DNA of 35,106 nucleotides from assembly GCA_030374735.1 (NCBI GenBank), contig JASCIV010000170.1, forward strand, positions 1 to 35,106. The letters are read 5' to 3'. This DNA comes from Gracilaria caudata. Lineage: Eukaryota; Rhodophyta; Florideophyceae; Gracilariales; Gracilariaceae. Below the pieces are notes generated by a model. It worked only from the letters and a program-made list of their open reading frames with translations, was not told where the DNA came from and ran no database searches. The position numbers were made by a program, and so were the translations under genes. Shown here in pieces: positions 1 to 10,420 of this stretch. Within the stretch, counting starts at the first letter, position 1; the number at the start of each line of letters is the position of its first letter.

Positions 1-260
1 TCTGACCTCTACCCTACTGTACGATCGGCTACATTGCTGTAACTACCACTACTGCTTCAGACATCACCACACACGTGTACCAACCACCATCAAGTCCGGT
101 TCAGGCCTGCCAACCCACACGTGTCCCATCTGGGCTTCCGTCCGTGCAGACCGCCTCGTCTGCCGACCCTACCACGTGTACCGACCGGCCATATCACCTA
201 CCCATCCGCTCGGACCCACTATACTACACATCATAAGACATTAGTGCTTTCTGGTGTGTG
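1..260. other. non-coding stretch with repeated CACGTG boxes
   Basis: I see no gene here. The stretch is C-rich on the plus strand and holds three copies of a CACGTG core, at about 72, 118 and 174, each within the pattern C-A/C-CACGTGT followed by a pyrimidine- or ACC-rich tract. A CACGTG core is the plant G-box, but with no gene start beside it a regulatory role is only a guess. Confidence 0.4.
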
Positions 261-482
261 CTAATAAATGTATAGAACGGTAGAAATTTCTCGTTTTTGT
301 AACTTAATGAGGTCTTGTGGGTGCTGTTGATGGATATGCGTCATTAGATTGGTAAAACCACTGCGGTTTTTGGTACGCTTTGTGCCGCATTTGCACTTAT
401 ATATTTTGCTGTCTGGTTCTTCAGCTGTAAAGAAATGCGCGGTAATTTCTTTGTTTGAGAGACTTTTTTGTGGCGGTGGCAT
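261..482 (-). CDS. BED-type zinc finger fragment, hAT transposase-like
   Basis: An ATG-initiated 73-residue reading frame holds a single BED-type zinc finger: C-x-C at about residues 30-32 (CKCG) followed by GFTNLMTHIHQQHP, which supplies the H-x4-H pair. BED fingers bind DNA and are typical of the N-terminus of hAT-family transposases and their domesticated descendants. The frame stops shortly after the finger, so the dimerisation and catalytic domains are absent. It could be the first exon of a spliced gene, a decayed transposon, or a free-standing BED protein. I favour a transposon remnant, because the window also holds a hAT-like MITE at 31.2 kb. Confidence 0.55.
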   Translation of the reverse strand: MPPPQKSLSNKEITAHFFTAEEPDSKIYKCKCGTKRTKNRSGFTNLMTHIHQQHPQDLIKLQKREISTVLYIY

Positions 483-1285
483 TGTTGACTACGATCGCAT
501 GATGACGGAAGTGTGGCTAGGATCGTACAATCGATCTGTGAACGTCTTGTCTCAAGAGGCTTCATACAGTCACGTATCTGTATCAGCAGATCACAGTACC
601 ACGCTGTCAAAAGTTCAACCGAAATATTCGAACTTATTTCGGATTTGGAATAAATTATTCCTCTGTTTGATCCGCATAGAATAAATTATTGAATACTATT
701 TATTTTGAGTTATTCAAATAGAATGTATTTCTCGGTACCTCTAGGCAACACGTATGCAGTTCACGTGCAACTCACGTGAGCATCTGATACAACGTTTTAC
801 AGCTCGAAACTTACAGTGGGTGAATGCAGGAATTGCTAGCCCGCCAGACAAACAGAAATTTGATACTGTTCAGAAATTCGGTGGCGCGCCAGTGTGCCAT
901 ATCTTGGCGCGAAACTGCCCTCGCCGAAACAGTGTGTGAACGATCAATGCCCTCGTTCCCAACGTAAAAGTCGCCATCTCAGCTCCCCCAAGACCGTTGT
1001 TGTGTTGTAAAAGTCAATATCACAACCGCCCATAACGTCCAACGCCACTTCCAGCAGAGTGCAGTCCAAACTCGCGCCATCCACTGCACACGTGTACATA
1101 ACTGTGACTAAATGTGACTAGATTTTTGACGCATTTCCCAGTCAGTCAGTCACAAATTCGGCCCTGCGAATTCCACGCCTTCCGTCAAATTGTACTGTGC
1201 ACTTTCATGACCAGGTGTATGATTGGGGGAAGTCATTGCTCTTGTTGATCCTATCCCCGCTGATCGTATTACTATCGTATTTCTG
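483..1285. other. intergenic, no gene recognised
   Basis: Short frames only. Two CACGTG cores lie near 763 and 773, and another CACACGTGT near 1088. The AT-rich part around 640-725 repeats AATAAATTATT-like words. I see no RNA gene or mobile-element end. Confidence 0.4.
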
Positions 1286-2596
1286 TTAAATCAAATGGAG
1301 CCCTTCATTTGCTTCTTCGCCGAATATATGAGGATAAAGTAGGCGTACTTTCTCTGCAAAGTATGCAGCCTCACTGCCGAGTAGATTCTCTATTTCGAGC
1401 AGTTGTTGACCACTATGATCCCGCCAGGTCAATCCGAAACGACGCCCTCCAATCATATTTGTGCCATGTGAACGTTCAGAGCCCGGTGTTTTAGCCTCAG
1501 CAAGGTCCAGCGTGACGGTGGTGGCGTGCGAAAGTTCATAAGAACGGCGAATAGAAAACAATGGCCACCCGATATAATACAAAACCATTCCTTCACGCGT
1601 CAAGTGCCACGCCTCTCTTCTCAAGTACAGCACAAGCAGCACCAGAAACGATACCACGAATACGATGGACACGATGACGAACATTCGTCGAACTCTGTTG
1701 TCCAGCAACGTAGAGCGTGTCAGTATGATAACGGCTATACTTATCAGCCAAATGAGCGTTGCCAACGCGAAGAATTGCAGCATTGCGGGCACAAAGCGAC
1801 AGTATGGCAGACGTCGATAGCACCAAAATGAAGCGTCCTCTCTTTCGTCGACGTGAAGCGACGAATGTGGCGGACGATCACGGAGCAGCACCGATTGGCG
1901 TTTGATCGGTACAGAGCCGGATGAAGCACGACAGCGCTGAATGATTTGACACGGAAGTGGAACTTCGGTCCGGCTTTGAAGCTTCCAGTCGTTTAAAGCG
2001 TTGTTTAGGTGCGTAGCTGCATCGTTTATAGGCGATGGCTGTTGGAAAAACGGAAGGAAGAGTGGACGATGAAGTGAGACAAGCTCCAAACCATAATATT
2101 TGAGTTTCGGTTGGCAGGAATTTTCATAGTTCGCGAAGCGCTCCGCCGCGTGAAAGAAACAAACGTGTGAAAGTTCAAAGCGTGTACGGCCGGTCTGCAG
2201 CACACCGTCTCGTGAGTCAATATGCCAAGGATGCATATGCTGTGACAGCCATCTAAGGCCCGTCACGAACAGAAGGGATTGCTCCACGACAACCCATAGC
2301 GACCACCAAAGGGAATCAAGCAAAACTCGTTGCATCACGTACACCGTAAACGCCAGCAACACGGCCATGAGTACACAGAGAAGAACTCTGTACGTGGAGC
2401 AAAGCCAGTCCAAGACGCACTGCAACAAGCGAATGATCAAGGCGAGGGACGCCGGCCGCGGCGTCGGCCGCGGCGCCGGATACACCGCGCGCGTGGGCGA
2501 CGGCGACGGCCTCGCCGTCGCGCCACGATACCTGGTGACGAAGACGCTCAGCGACGACGGTTCGCCGTCGATGACGACAAAGCGTTGGAAGCTCAT
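1286..2596 (-). CDS. four-helix membrane protein with a possible PH-like tail
   Basis: An intact 436-residue frame starting at ATG 2596. The N-terminal 50 residues are rich in Pro, Arg and Ser and probably disordered. Hydrophobic segments lie at about 71-88, 96-113, 270-293 and 305-324, giving two helical hairpins separated by a soluble stretch of about 150 residues. After each hairpin comes a segment that reads like short alternating beta strands: WHIDSRDGVLQTGRTRFELS near 124-143, and WHLTREGMVLYYIGWPLFSI near 330-349. This layout recalls bacterial two-helix proteins with a PH-like domain (DUF304/DUF2244 style), but that is an inference from pattern and I do not recognise the family. Function is unknown; a membrane location is well supported. 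No intron is apparent, and the 5' end lies in a GC-rich island. Confidence 0.75.
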   Translation of the reverse strand: MSFQRFVVIDGEPSSLSVFVTRYRGATARPSPSPTRAVYPAPRPTPRPASLALIIRLLQCVLDWLCSTYRVLLCVLMAVLLAFTVYVMQRVLLDSLWWSLWVVVEQSLLFVTGLRWLSQHMHPWHIDSRDGVLQTGRTRFELSHVCFFHAAERFANYENSCQPKLKYYGLELVSLHRPLFLPFFQQPSPINDAATHLNNALNDWKLQSRTEVPLPCQIIQRCRASSGSVPIKRQSVLLRDRPPHSSLHVDEREDASFWCYRRLPYCRFVPAMLQFFALATLIWLISIAVIILTRSTLLDNRVRRMFVIVSIVFVVSFLVLLVLYLRREAWHLTREGMVLYYIGWPLFSIRRSYELSHATTVTLDLAEAKTPGSERSHGTNMIGGRRFGLTWRDHSGQQLLEIENLLGSEAAYFAEKVRLLYPHIFGEEANEGLHLI

Positions 2597-3198
2597 TGCG
2601 AACCGCAGCCGCTAATGGCGCCAAGCATAGCGCGCTTACCTTCGGCACCCTACATGCTTGCGTCGATGTTGGTGCCTTCTGTGCCACAGGAAGCGGTGGT
2701 CGCAGAGTCGCTGCCGACCGCTTTGGTTGCGCTGATGCGAGGGAGCCGCGACATTGTTGCTCGACGATGAGCGGTTGATGCGCGCGTCACCGCGCGCTTT
2801 CATTCGCTGCGTTGCGTCTGTGTAAGGTTAATTTAGTATCAACCGTGGCCTCGCACTACTCCGCTCGCTTGGCGGCTCGAGCGCCGTCAGGTGGTTGTGG
2901 CCTCTCGCCGTTGTACTTGGACAGTTTGCCTTCGTACGACGGCTGAACCCGAGAAGGGTCGCGCAGATTAGAGCTGAGCGACTCGCATCAATTTCGCCTG
3001 TGGCTCGGCACAAGCGCCAACGACACTTATTTGTGTAGCCGTTGTACGCTGCGCTTCCTTCGCACGGCGAAGTCTCTCACATTCAAGAGGCGATCGAGAC
3101 GAAGAGGAACCGCCCAGTCGAGACCGCCTGACATGAGCAGCCACGCGTCCCTACTGACCCAAACCTCCGTCAGAAGCGAAGCTTGACCGCGCAGCGCC
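2597..3198. other. GC-rich upstream island
   Basis: This stretch lies immediately upstream of the minus-strand membrane-protein gene and probably holds its promoter. It is GC-rich, with short palindromic GCGCG runs near 2780-2800. A plus-strand frame stays open from about 2947 to 3186 but has no ATG near its beginning and no recognisable domain. I see no TATA box. Confidence 0.35.
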
Positions 3199-3516
3199 TC
3201 AGCCCGCAGCGTCCCGGTCTCGCCGGATCAATCGTTCCATCCTCCCCGCATGACGCAATTCACCTCCAGTTCGCGCTAAGCGGATCAGAATGACACTGTA
3301 TCGTCTTTCATGCCCGTCCTCATCGCTGCAGTAGATCAGCCACTGCCCGCCCCTCAAATCCAACATGTAAACGCTTTCTTCCTCATTTCCACAAAATCCG
3401 ACACCCACGTACGATACTCTTCTGCTCTCGTCACCCACTCCCACCACCGATGCCCCGCACTCATACAACCAAAAACCCAATCGCTCCTTTATCCATGCTA
3501 TATATACATTTTGTTA
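3199..3516 (-). CDS. unassigned open frame, possible exon
   Basis: A minus-strand frame stays open for about 105 codons between in-frame stops. It has a protein-like composition (Gly, Val, Glu, Arg and repeated aromatic residues), but no in-frame ATG lies near its start. The only ATGs upstream are in another frame, beside a TATATATAG run at about 3500. It may be an exon of a spliced gene or a chance frame in GC-rich DNA. No domain recognised. Confidence 0.2.
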
Positions 3517-3593
3517 TAGTGGGGGATGCTGGTGAGGCATCTGAATTTCAGATTCTGAAAGCGTATGAGAGCAGGGTGTAATACAAACGTAGC

Positions 3594-3751
3594 ACTACAA
3601 GCTATGTAACGCGTGATCACCATGATCGCCTTGTAGCTTACGCTGTACAAGACAGTAGCTAGCTTGTAGCATAGTGTTAGAAGGATCTAGACTGCTACAA
3701 GTTCTGTATTAAAGGAGCGTCAGCCAGCCTTCTCCTCCATCTGGAGAAGGC
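3594..3751. repeat. cluster of inverted repeats
   Basis: CTACAAG and its complement CTTGTAG recur four times between about 3594 and 3710. One pair encloses a second inverted repeat, TGATCA-cca-TGATC, so the pairs nest. At 3727-3751, GCCTTCTCC and GGAGAAGGC form a perfect 9-bp stem with a 7-base loop. The stretch from 3517 to 4287 has no convincing gene. Such nested short repeats often mark small foldback elements, but I cannot find termini or a target duplication. Confidence 0.45.
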
Positions 3752-4287
3752 CAGACTTCATCCAACCTCATTGTGTTACACAGGGAATAATATTTTCAAG
3801 TTATTCGCTGCGTATTTATACGGTGCATATGGGGATACGCTGTGTCGAATGGTGAAGCCTCGAACTGTGATGCTGAGGTGGCCAGGAACCAAAAAGCTCG
3901 TAATGCTACAAAACTTATTGCATGAGCGAAGGATTGTATAAAGTGAGGAAACCCAGTCGAATATTGTCTAATGCGCTAAGAAGTATAGCTTTACCCCTCT
4001 CACAAAGAAAGCCTTATCCTTGCACCGTTCCAACCCAACTGAGCTTGCAAACGTTTGCCACTATTGCCATCTGGTCTGTTACAGGTCCCCAACAGCTTTT
4101 CTATTCAATAAGCGCAAGACTCGAAACTGAATGTAGTATAATTCAGTGTACACCAGAACACAACTGTTCACGATACGAGCTTGTCGAGCCGTCATTTTCA
4201 CCACCCCTTCACTCTCTCTGGGTAGACAGTGGTGTCGAGTACCTTGTACTCCGTCAGATACATTGGCAGACTTATACCTACCCATCG

Positions 4288-4751
4288 CTACTCCTGACAG
4301 ACGCGCGATTCTAGTTCCACGAACCCCAGGAATGTTGGCATTGCCAAACAGGGATCCCGAACAGTCATGCAATCGCACTTTGTATCCCAGTGAGGACCAT
4401 TTGCTTCAGCCTCACAATGAAACACGTTGCGGGGAGTGTCCACTGATTTGACATATCCAATATTTGTTCCATGATCATCAAACGTTTTCAAGATCTTCCC
4501 TGTGCAAGGTCAGGATAAATATCCATTAAGAGTGTAGTTTCTCCGCTCCTCACCGCACGTGATCGTAAACGGAGACAAATCCGTCAAGGGCAAACTCGCA
4601 AAACCCAATAATCACCCATATCACCCTTAACTTCGCACCATTCGTAAGTCAAGTATTGGTTCGATGCCCACGAAGGTGTCGCACTAATCAGAGTGGGACT
4701 CACCAAGGTGAACAGGAGGATGGAAGAGAGAGAGTATAAGATCTTCGTCAT
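4288..4751 (-). CDS. probable two-exon small secreted Cys-containing protein
   Basis: The model is exon 1 at 4751-4625, an intron at 4624-4500 (125 bases) and exon 2 at 4499-4288, giving 112 residues. Exon 1 starts with ATG 72 bases below a TATATAAG box and encodes a good signal peptide: a Lys near the start, then SLSSILLFTLVSPTLISATP. Unspliced, the frame stops after 70 more bases. The proposed intron starts GTGATA and ends with CTGAC-CTTGCACAG, a good branch point and acceptor. Splicing gives an open frame with Cys residues near 39, 73, 84, 86 and 94, ending in ESRVCQE. It does not clearly belong to the ten-Cys family elsewhere in this window. The donor is weak, so the alternative is a frameshifted pseudogene. 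Confidence 0.45.
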
Positions 4752-4815
4752 GGAAGAATCAAGGGAGAGTTGTATGGTACAAACCCTGATGGACAAAGAA
4801 CAAGGGTCAGCTTCT

Positions 4816-4823
4816 CTTATATA
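4816..4823 (-). promoter_or_regulatory. TATA box of the 4.7 kb secreted gene
   Basis: TATATAAG on the minus strand, 72 bases before the ATG at 4751. It supports MTKILYS as the protein start rather than the upstream non-ATG frame. Confidence 0.55.
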
Positions 4824-7046
4824 GAAGATCAGGTCTGGCGTTCAAAGCTGGTTCCTGTCTGATAACACCTCAGAACTCGTTACAAAATGGTCAAGTTCGT
4901 TACTGTAAACTCGAATAAGAGGCTCAATCACCGTGCTTAAACCAATACTCTACTTATCCATTCTACAGGCAAATCGGTTATGCTGCTTCATGTGTTTTGG
5001 TGGCGTTCAGGGATGCTTGTCGCTCAACCAGCAACCACCTTCGTAAACGAATCGTCGGTCTCCTCATGTAACGCACGAAAAAATCTGAGACTTCTCTTCC
5101 ATGAACTGACAAGTAACATCAAATATAAAAAGTTTCCCAAGTTTCAAAGAATAAAAACAAATAATTTGAACGAAAAAAATGTCAAGCTAAAAACCATCTG
5201 CTCTTCGAGAAGCTTGGTTCCCAAAGAAAAAGTTGGCAAGGCTCCTTTGCAAAACACCGGTATCATTACAAAATTAATCTTTTTTTTTGTCTTAACGCAA
5301 TGACGTCGTCCTTCATCCTCTTGCATATAAATAACAGAACAACTATCACTATTTTACATTAATATAACCCCCTCTCCGCAATTAGAAATCACATACGTTA
5401 TTTTCTCCAAATGAAAAAAAGAGACATTTTAAACACAAGTGGTAATATTGGAGGTTGTACCAAGTTGTAAGGTACAATTGCCAGAATTCAGCTAGATGCT
5501 ACCTTCCAAACGATTTGTAGAGTAGTTCTAGATTGTATCTGGAGCGCAAAACGGCTCATAGGAGCTTTGCTATTATCATATCTGTTGTCAATCATGATAA
5601 TTTTGCATTTCAAAACGAACAGAAATAATTTCAAAACTACATCATAATTTTCAGGCGTCGCCTGCACGATGATTAGAATTTTCTGAAAATGAAAGAGATT
5701 GCTCTAGAGTTGTTTTTCTAAATTTCTTCTTACTTTGAACTATTGTAAGTTTTGTAATGTGAAGCACAGGTAATTAGAATAATTTGTGACTCGGGGGTTA
5801 ATCAGTGAAGTTCCTAAGCCATCAATAATAAAAAGAACGTATTAGATGTACATCGGTTTCGCAGTATTTATGAAGAATAGGAGGTTCAAGAGAAACAAGC
5901 TTTTAGAACGGTATTAGTTACAACTTGCACCATCAAAATACCACAAATCAAAACGTATCTGCAATATACTGAAGCTTTCACATGAGACACAATGTGAATT
6001 AAAAAGACGACATGGCGCTTCTGGGAATAGCGTTTCGCGGATAACCGATGTATCTTTTGAATTGTTCGTGATACATTTGAAGCAAGTGTTGTTTTTTCGC
6101 TTGAGTTGGAAAGCAGACAAATGGAATGTGCAAAGAGAGTTTATCTCCAAGTTTACTTGTCGTGCCTGTAGCGGTCGTATTTATTTCTAGAACAGATTAG
6201 TCTGGTTTCAGGCTGCTTTGCCCGTAAAGGAAAGGTATCAGTCTAACGCACAGTCATGAAATAAAGTACGCATAGATGATGTCAAATGCGTACTACATGA
6301 CGCCGCCAAAAAATATAACAACTTGACATCAATATGATACATTTCTTTCTAAATCTCTATTTTTCTAATTATGAAAGATGAAGAACTCGGCTGCGACTTC
6401 TTTCTGCCGAGGAGCCGGCTTCTTGCAGCGCTTATGAAAGAGCTGGTTTATGCAGCATGAAAGAAAAAATGCAACTGCAAGGTTTATGATAAATAGTTGA
6501 TTGATTTGTTTTTGATTGAAGGTTTTTTAATTTTAAAAATAAAACAACAAACTGACTGGCATCCCATGTTGTTTCTGAAAGGTCTTAACTTATTAGCCTT
6601 AAGAAATGTTAACCAATTCAACCAACTCAATTATTTTAAGAATTTGGTGTTTTGAATATCTCAAGAAATGCATAAAGATAACATAATTTCTGGACGTTGC
6701 CGTTTGTTGTTACCCTTCTGGGAGTTCACCAGGTCCGACAGTGTAAGCATTTTCTACTCTTCTCAAAAACTTAAATCTACCCAATTATTTGTTTCTCTAT
6801 AACATGTTTTGTTATTATTATTACGTTAATGAACTACCTTCAAGAGCTCCAGTTTTAGTGCAACTTTTTTTCCGTTACGAGTTTCACATTAATGCAGGAA
6901 CCAAAATGTTTGAAACAGCAGATGCCTCACGTTCTCTGGTGTGAATGCTTATAAGAGGTAGAAGAACTTCTACACACATAAACGTGAAATCATAATTACT
7001 ACTTAATAATTCGAAAGACTTCGAACGCAAGCAAATACAGTTATAG

Positions 7047-7100
7047 GCAATTTAGATAATTCATAACTCTTCTCGAATCGTTATGAATTATCTAAATTGC
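7047..7100. repeat. perfect 21-bp inverted repeat with 12-base loop
   Basis: GCAATTTAGATAATTCATAA and one more C (7047-7067) is exactly mirrored by its complement at 7080-7100, with a 12-base spacer at 7068-7079. Pairing does not extend beyond the 21 bp on either side. The stem length matches small-RNA duplexes, but a cruciform site or a remnant foldback element is equally possible from sequence alone. Confidence 0.8.
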
Positions 7101-7609
7101 GTATGTAGTGGTCCCGTCTTGGAACCCATTTACTTTCGCACTTGCGCATTGTGAAATTAAGTCGCACTCCTTAGGCTTTACGTGACCACGGCAAAAGATG
7201 ATCATCAGAACCATTTCGCACCCAAGTGCCTCTCCTTGGGCAAGCACTATTGTTTGGGGAGAAGCACGGGGTCACGGTTGGCCAGCTGGTGAAGGTTCCC
7301 GTTTGAAAAATGTGACATTGGATTGAGGCCCAGTTATAATGAGATTTAGCCGGAAATGAGAAAAAGCTGCGGTTTCAAAACACAAACTGATTCTCAGGAC
7401 AAATATCTATATCCGGAGGCCAGATTAGAAACGGAAAAGAAGGAGAAGAACAGATAATATCATGAGGACAACATTTTGGTTTACAGCTGGTCCTAGCCGA
7501 CCAACCACTGACAGGGTTTGAAAACAACAGCAGTCTGAATCCAAACATCCATATGTCGATATAGAGAGTCATGCAACTAAAATGTTCTATCGTCGTCCGG
7601 TCTCTTGAA

Positions 7610-7650
7610 TGATGATGTCGCTTCAGGTGAACGTTCAGCATCATCATTCA
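7610..7650. repeat. 11-bp inverted repeat
   Basis: GAATGATGATG and CATCATCATTC form perfect 11-bp arms around a loop of about 21 bases. No associated gene or element end is visible. Confidence 0.5.
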
Positions 7651-8318
7651 TTTTCCTCCGCGATTCGTATCTATATAAAACACGCCTTCTACGTAGTGCA
7701 TGCGATAAAAAGGACTAACTTCATACTGTCCGTCTGGAACACAGAGGAGAGCAGATGTTATCGTGAGCAGAAAATGAGGACGACTGTTAGCTAGATGTCC
7801 GTCCGAAAATTACCGAAGCTGCTAAAAAGTTTTTCGAAACGTCATTGGTAGAAGTCCACTTGGCGTCGGAGCTCTACATCGCTAAGTCCTAACCAACCTT
7901 CCAAATGGTATTGCGCCTTCATGACTCTCCCGATGAGCCCTAGCGTCGATGTTTCCCATTTTCAAAGGCATTGAAGTCCGAGATACGTTTGGATCTCAAA
8001 ATAAGAGGTTGACAAAGTTATCCATGTGTTCTCGGAGGTGCGTATAGACTGTGATGTTTGCAAGAGAGATCAGGATGCAGTTGTATGGTTCTGTAGAACG
8101 CGATTTAAATTTGTAAGTATATCTTCGAAAGAGCGTTACTTTCAAAGCGCCCTTGGAATTCACACGACGTGAAACCATTTCAATAGCAGTTTTTGTTGTC
8201 AAGGACGGTATGTCAATCGGAACATAGTTCAATTCAGTTTATAACAGGTTGTTGCAGGAAAGATGTTATCTGATCTAATATCCGACGAGCTACACTACTG
8301 CACCTGTCAGCGCTCTTT

Positions 8319-9076
8319 TCATTTCTGCGACGCCTTTTTCTGTTTTGAAGAGCGTCTGGTGCCATTACTTCTTCTGCAAACCACAAGAGCAATTAAGCAA
8401 GGTAATGCAAAGAAGGGGCTCAATAGGAGCGCGAGTTTGATTTTCGACTGACGACGACTTGCCTTGCTACCGCGAGCGTCTCTGAAAGAGTGTTTGATAC
8501 GTTCACCTAAGCTAGGAGCTGATCTATTTCTCTTGTTTTTCAACCAGTTTTCCAGAAAGGCCATGTAGCTGTCTGGGTCTTTAGCTACATCGTAAGAAAT
8601 GCGCTCGAGAAGCTGTGCTGCGACTGCACTTGTTGTTGGTCGAGAGGCGTGTCAATGTTTTCCCAGTTGATTGCCTTCCAGTTCTCCACATGGTCGTCAT
8701 GGGAGAGGGTTGACGCAGTCTCAAGCCTAAGTTTTTGAGTGAAAGAAAAGAATGGGATGGTTGTTTGATCAGGTGATGGATGTGTTTCTGGTTGGGAAGC
8801 TTTCGCTGTGATGATGGATGAGGTGGATTGTCTCAGAAACGCTAGCCATGACGAGTTTAAATCCAGCTTAAAATGGTTTTGACGTTTGGGAGGGAACAAA
8901 GTGTCCTCAAATGAAAACTGCGGAGAGGAAAGAAGGTAGGGCAAAAATGCATTATATGTGCGTACACTGGAAACGGCAAAGGGCGAAGGAGGTGAAAATG
9001 GGATGCGATCTTGGCCATCTTGGCGTGAGTACGGAAATCTATAGACAAACGCATATTTGTCATAAAACTCGTCCAT
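8319..9076 (-). pseudogene. unidentified gene split between two reading frames
   Basis: A frame opens at ATG 9076 and runs 163 codons to a TAG at 8585. A second minus-strand frame, closed upstream by a TGA at 8654, continues from within that overlap to 8319. Read across, WKAINWENIDTPL in the first frame is followed by AAQLLERISYDVAKDPDSYM and then FLENWLKNKRNR in the second. That looks like one continuous amphipathic protein ending in a Lys/Arg-rich stretch and a hydrophobic segment (LALLLSPFFALPCLIALVV). The break lies somewhere in 8585-8654. Possible causes are a frameshift mutation, a very short intron, programmed frameshifting or a sequencing error. I do not recognise the family. A single C-terminal membrane anchor is likely if the protein is real. 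Confidence 0.4.
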
Positions 9077-9126
9077 TTGGTGGGCTCACAAAAAAAGCGT
9101 GAAAAAAAAACAAAAAATAAAACCAT

Positions 9127-9860
9127 AAAGAAGGCAAACAGTTTGCGATATCTTTATTATTTTAAAAAATGGTTTTCCTCATAACCTTTTTTCCACATAC
9201 AGTTACGTACACAAAATAAACTACTCACTATGAGGCTGCTGTAGAGGACAAAGCGCGTTCGTTTAGTTGGTCTGTTGTGAAGCCGAAATATGTAAAAATA
9301 AGTTGAATACTCTTGCAGTAATTGCAGACTGTTAATATTGTGAATACATTTCCTAAGCGTTATTCGAAATGAAATTCGAGCCATGAATTGCCTCTTTTTG
9401 ATAAGCATATGATGGGGCTTCCGAACGTACGATCATAAAACGAGAACGCTTGTAAGTTTGAAGAGGCCAGAACAGGACGCAGAAAATTGTTGTGAATTTG
9501 ATTTACCATTGCTTTTGTTGAAATCGGTACAATAATTAACTCTTTGGTCCACAAATCGCCAACATGATAACGAACGACATCGTGAGCCGTTCGCCTATCA
9601 GCCAATCATCAACCAAGACAAACTTGAGCTGATAAGAAGTTTATCGGCGAAATAACTTTACCAGCGATGCAAAAAGGTTCGAATTAGGCGGCGGCTACTT
9701 CAATGTATATCGACCGGTGAAAAACTTCAAAGCAATATCCGTTTTACAATTACCATAATCCGGATGTGTTACGGAACAAGTTGCTTCTAGCAGTTTAGCA
9801 TTTGAGCCACTTGTACCCATTTCGAACCACCAAGATTTAATCTCAAAATACTAGAAATAC
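9127..9860. other. intergenic, no gene recognised
   Basis: An 81-codon minus-strand frame near 9360-9605 is open but has no ATG; tandem TGA stops lie directly upstream. Nothing else of note before the HLIP promoter region. Confidence 0.35.
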
Positions 9861-9864
9861 CCCG

Positions 9865-10420
9865 TTGTAAAAAATCTGCGTGCGCGCCCCGCAGCCGCCA
9901 ATCCGCCCAACGCCGCCGCCACGAACCGCCGCTTCTGTGGTAAACCGCCGCCAAGCGCGCATGGCATTGCAGCTGTGCGCCAATCACAATAGCCGCACAG
10001 CCGCGGCTTGCGCCGCTCCATTCCGGCAACCGACCAGCTCATCATCAATTCAGCGCTGCAGAGATTCAACTTTTAGCGGTCGCTCCGCTGTGCCCGCTGC
10101 CGCTGGTGCCGGCAGTTGTGGCTGAGAGCGATGCTGATGCGATTCTGCGAGATTGCTCACCATTCGTCTCTGCGTTCTGGTTTGCTGCCGTTTTATCTGC
10201 CAGGTGCGCAGATTGTTCTCGCACGTGAGCGCGCGTGAAGCATTTCTTCGCAATGCTTTCCTCCGGCAACACTATAAAAGTCCACCGTATCTCGCGCACC
10301 TCCCCCGTCTTGGTTTGGCATCTTACACCCGCAAACTCCCACATTCTCAGCAACGGCATTTCTCGGCTGCAGCTTCACTCTACTCGATCCGCCTCTTTTC
10401 CCACCCGCACACCACACACA
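9865..10420 (+). promoter_or_regulatory. promoter and 5' UTR of HLIP gene A
   Basis: The region starts with a GC-rich module (ATCTGCGTGCGCGCCCCGC at about 9871) and includes GATTGCTCACCATTCGTCTC at about 10150. A CACGTG box lies at 10222-10227 in the context TTCTCGCACGTGAGC, and a TATAAAAG box at 10273-10280. The order and much of the sequence recur upstream of HLIP gene B. CACGTG is the G-box core known from light-regulated plant promoters; light control here is an inference from that and from the HLIP product. The TATA box lies 148 bases before the ATG at 10421. That rules out an upstream in-frame ATG at 10235, which precedes the TATA box. Confidence 0.7.

Larger units (their letters stand above)
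4830..8318. other. AT-rich gene-poor stretch
   Basis: About 3.5 kb of AT-rich DNA with many homopolymer runs and no frame I would defend as a gene. The longest ATG-initiated frame is a 90-residue minus-strand one at 7375-7647, which begins inside an 11-bp inverted repeat and shows no domain. The main structure is the perfect hairpin at 7047-7100. I see no transposon protein or terminal repeat. Confidence 0.45.

Noticed and set aside
2828..3186. Open frames on both strands in the GC-rich island
   Set aside because: GC-rich DNA produces long chance frames; no ATG-promoter pair or domain.
7375..7647. 90-residue ATG frame with CKPKCC
   Set aside because: The start lies inside an inverted repeat, there is no signal peptide, and the cysteine pattern does not match the secreted family.
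9360..9605. 81-codon minus-strand frame with protein-like composition
   Set aside because: No ATG, stops directly upstream, no partner exon and no domain.
10235..10420. In-frame N-terminal extension of HLIP A from ATG 10235
   Set aside because: It lies upstream of the TATA box, and HLIP B has no matching sequence; the start at 10421 matches HLIP B.
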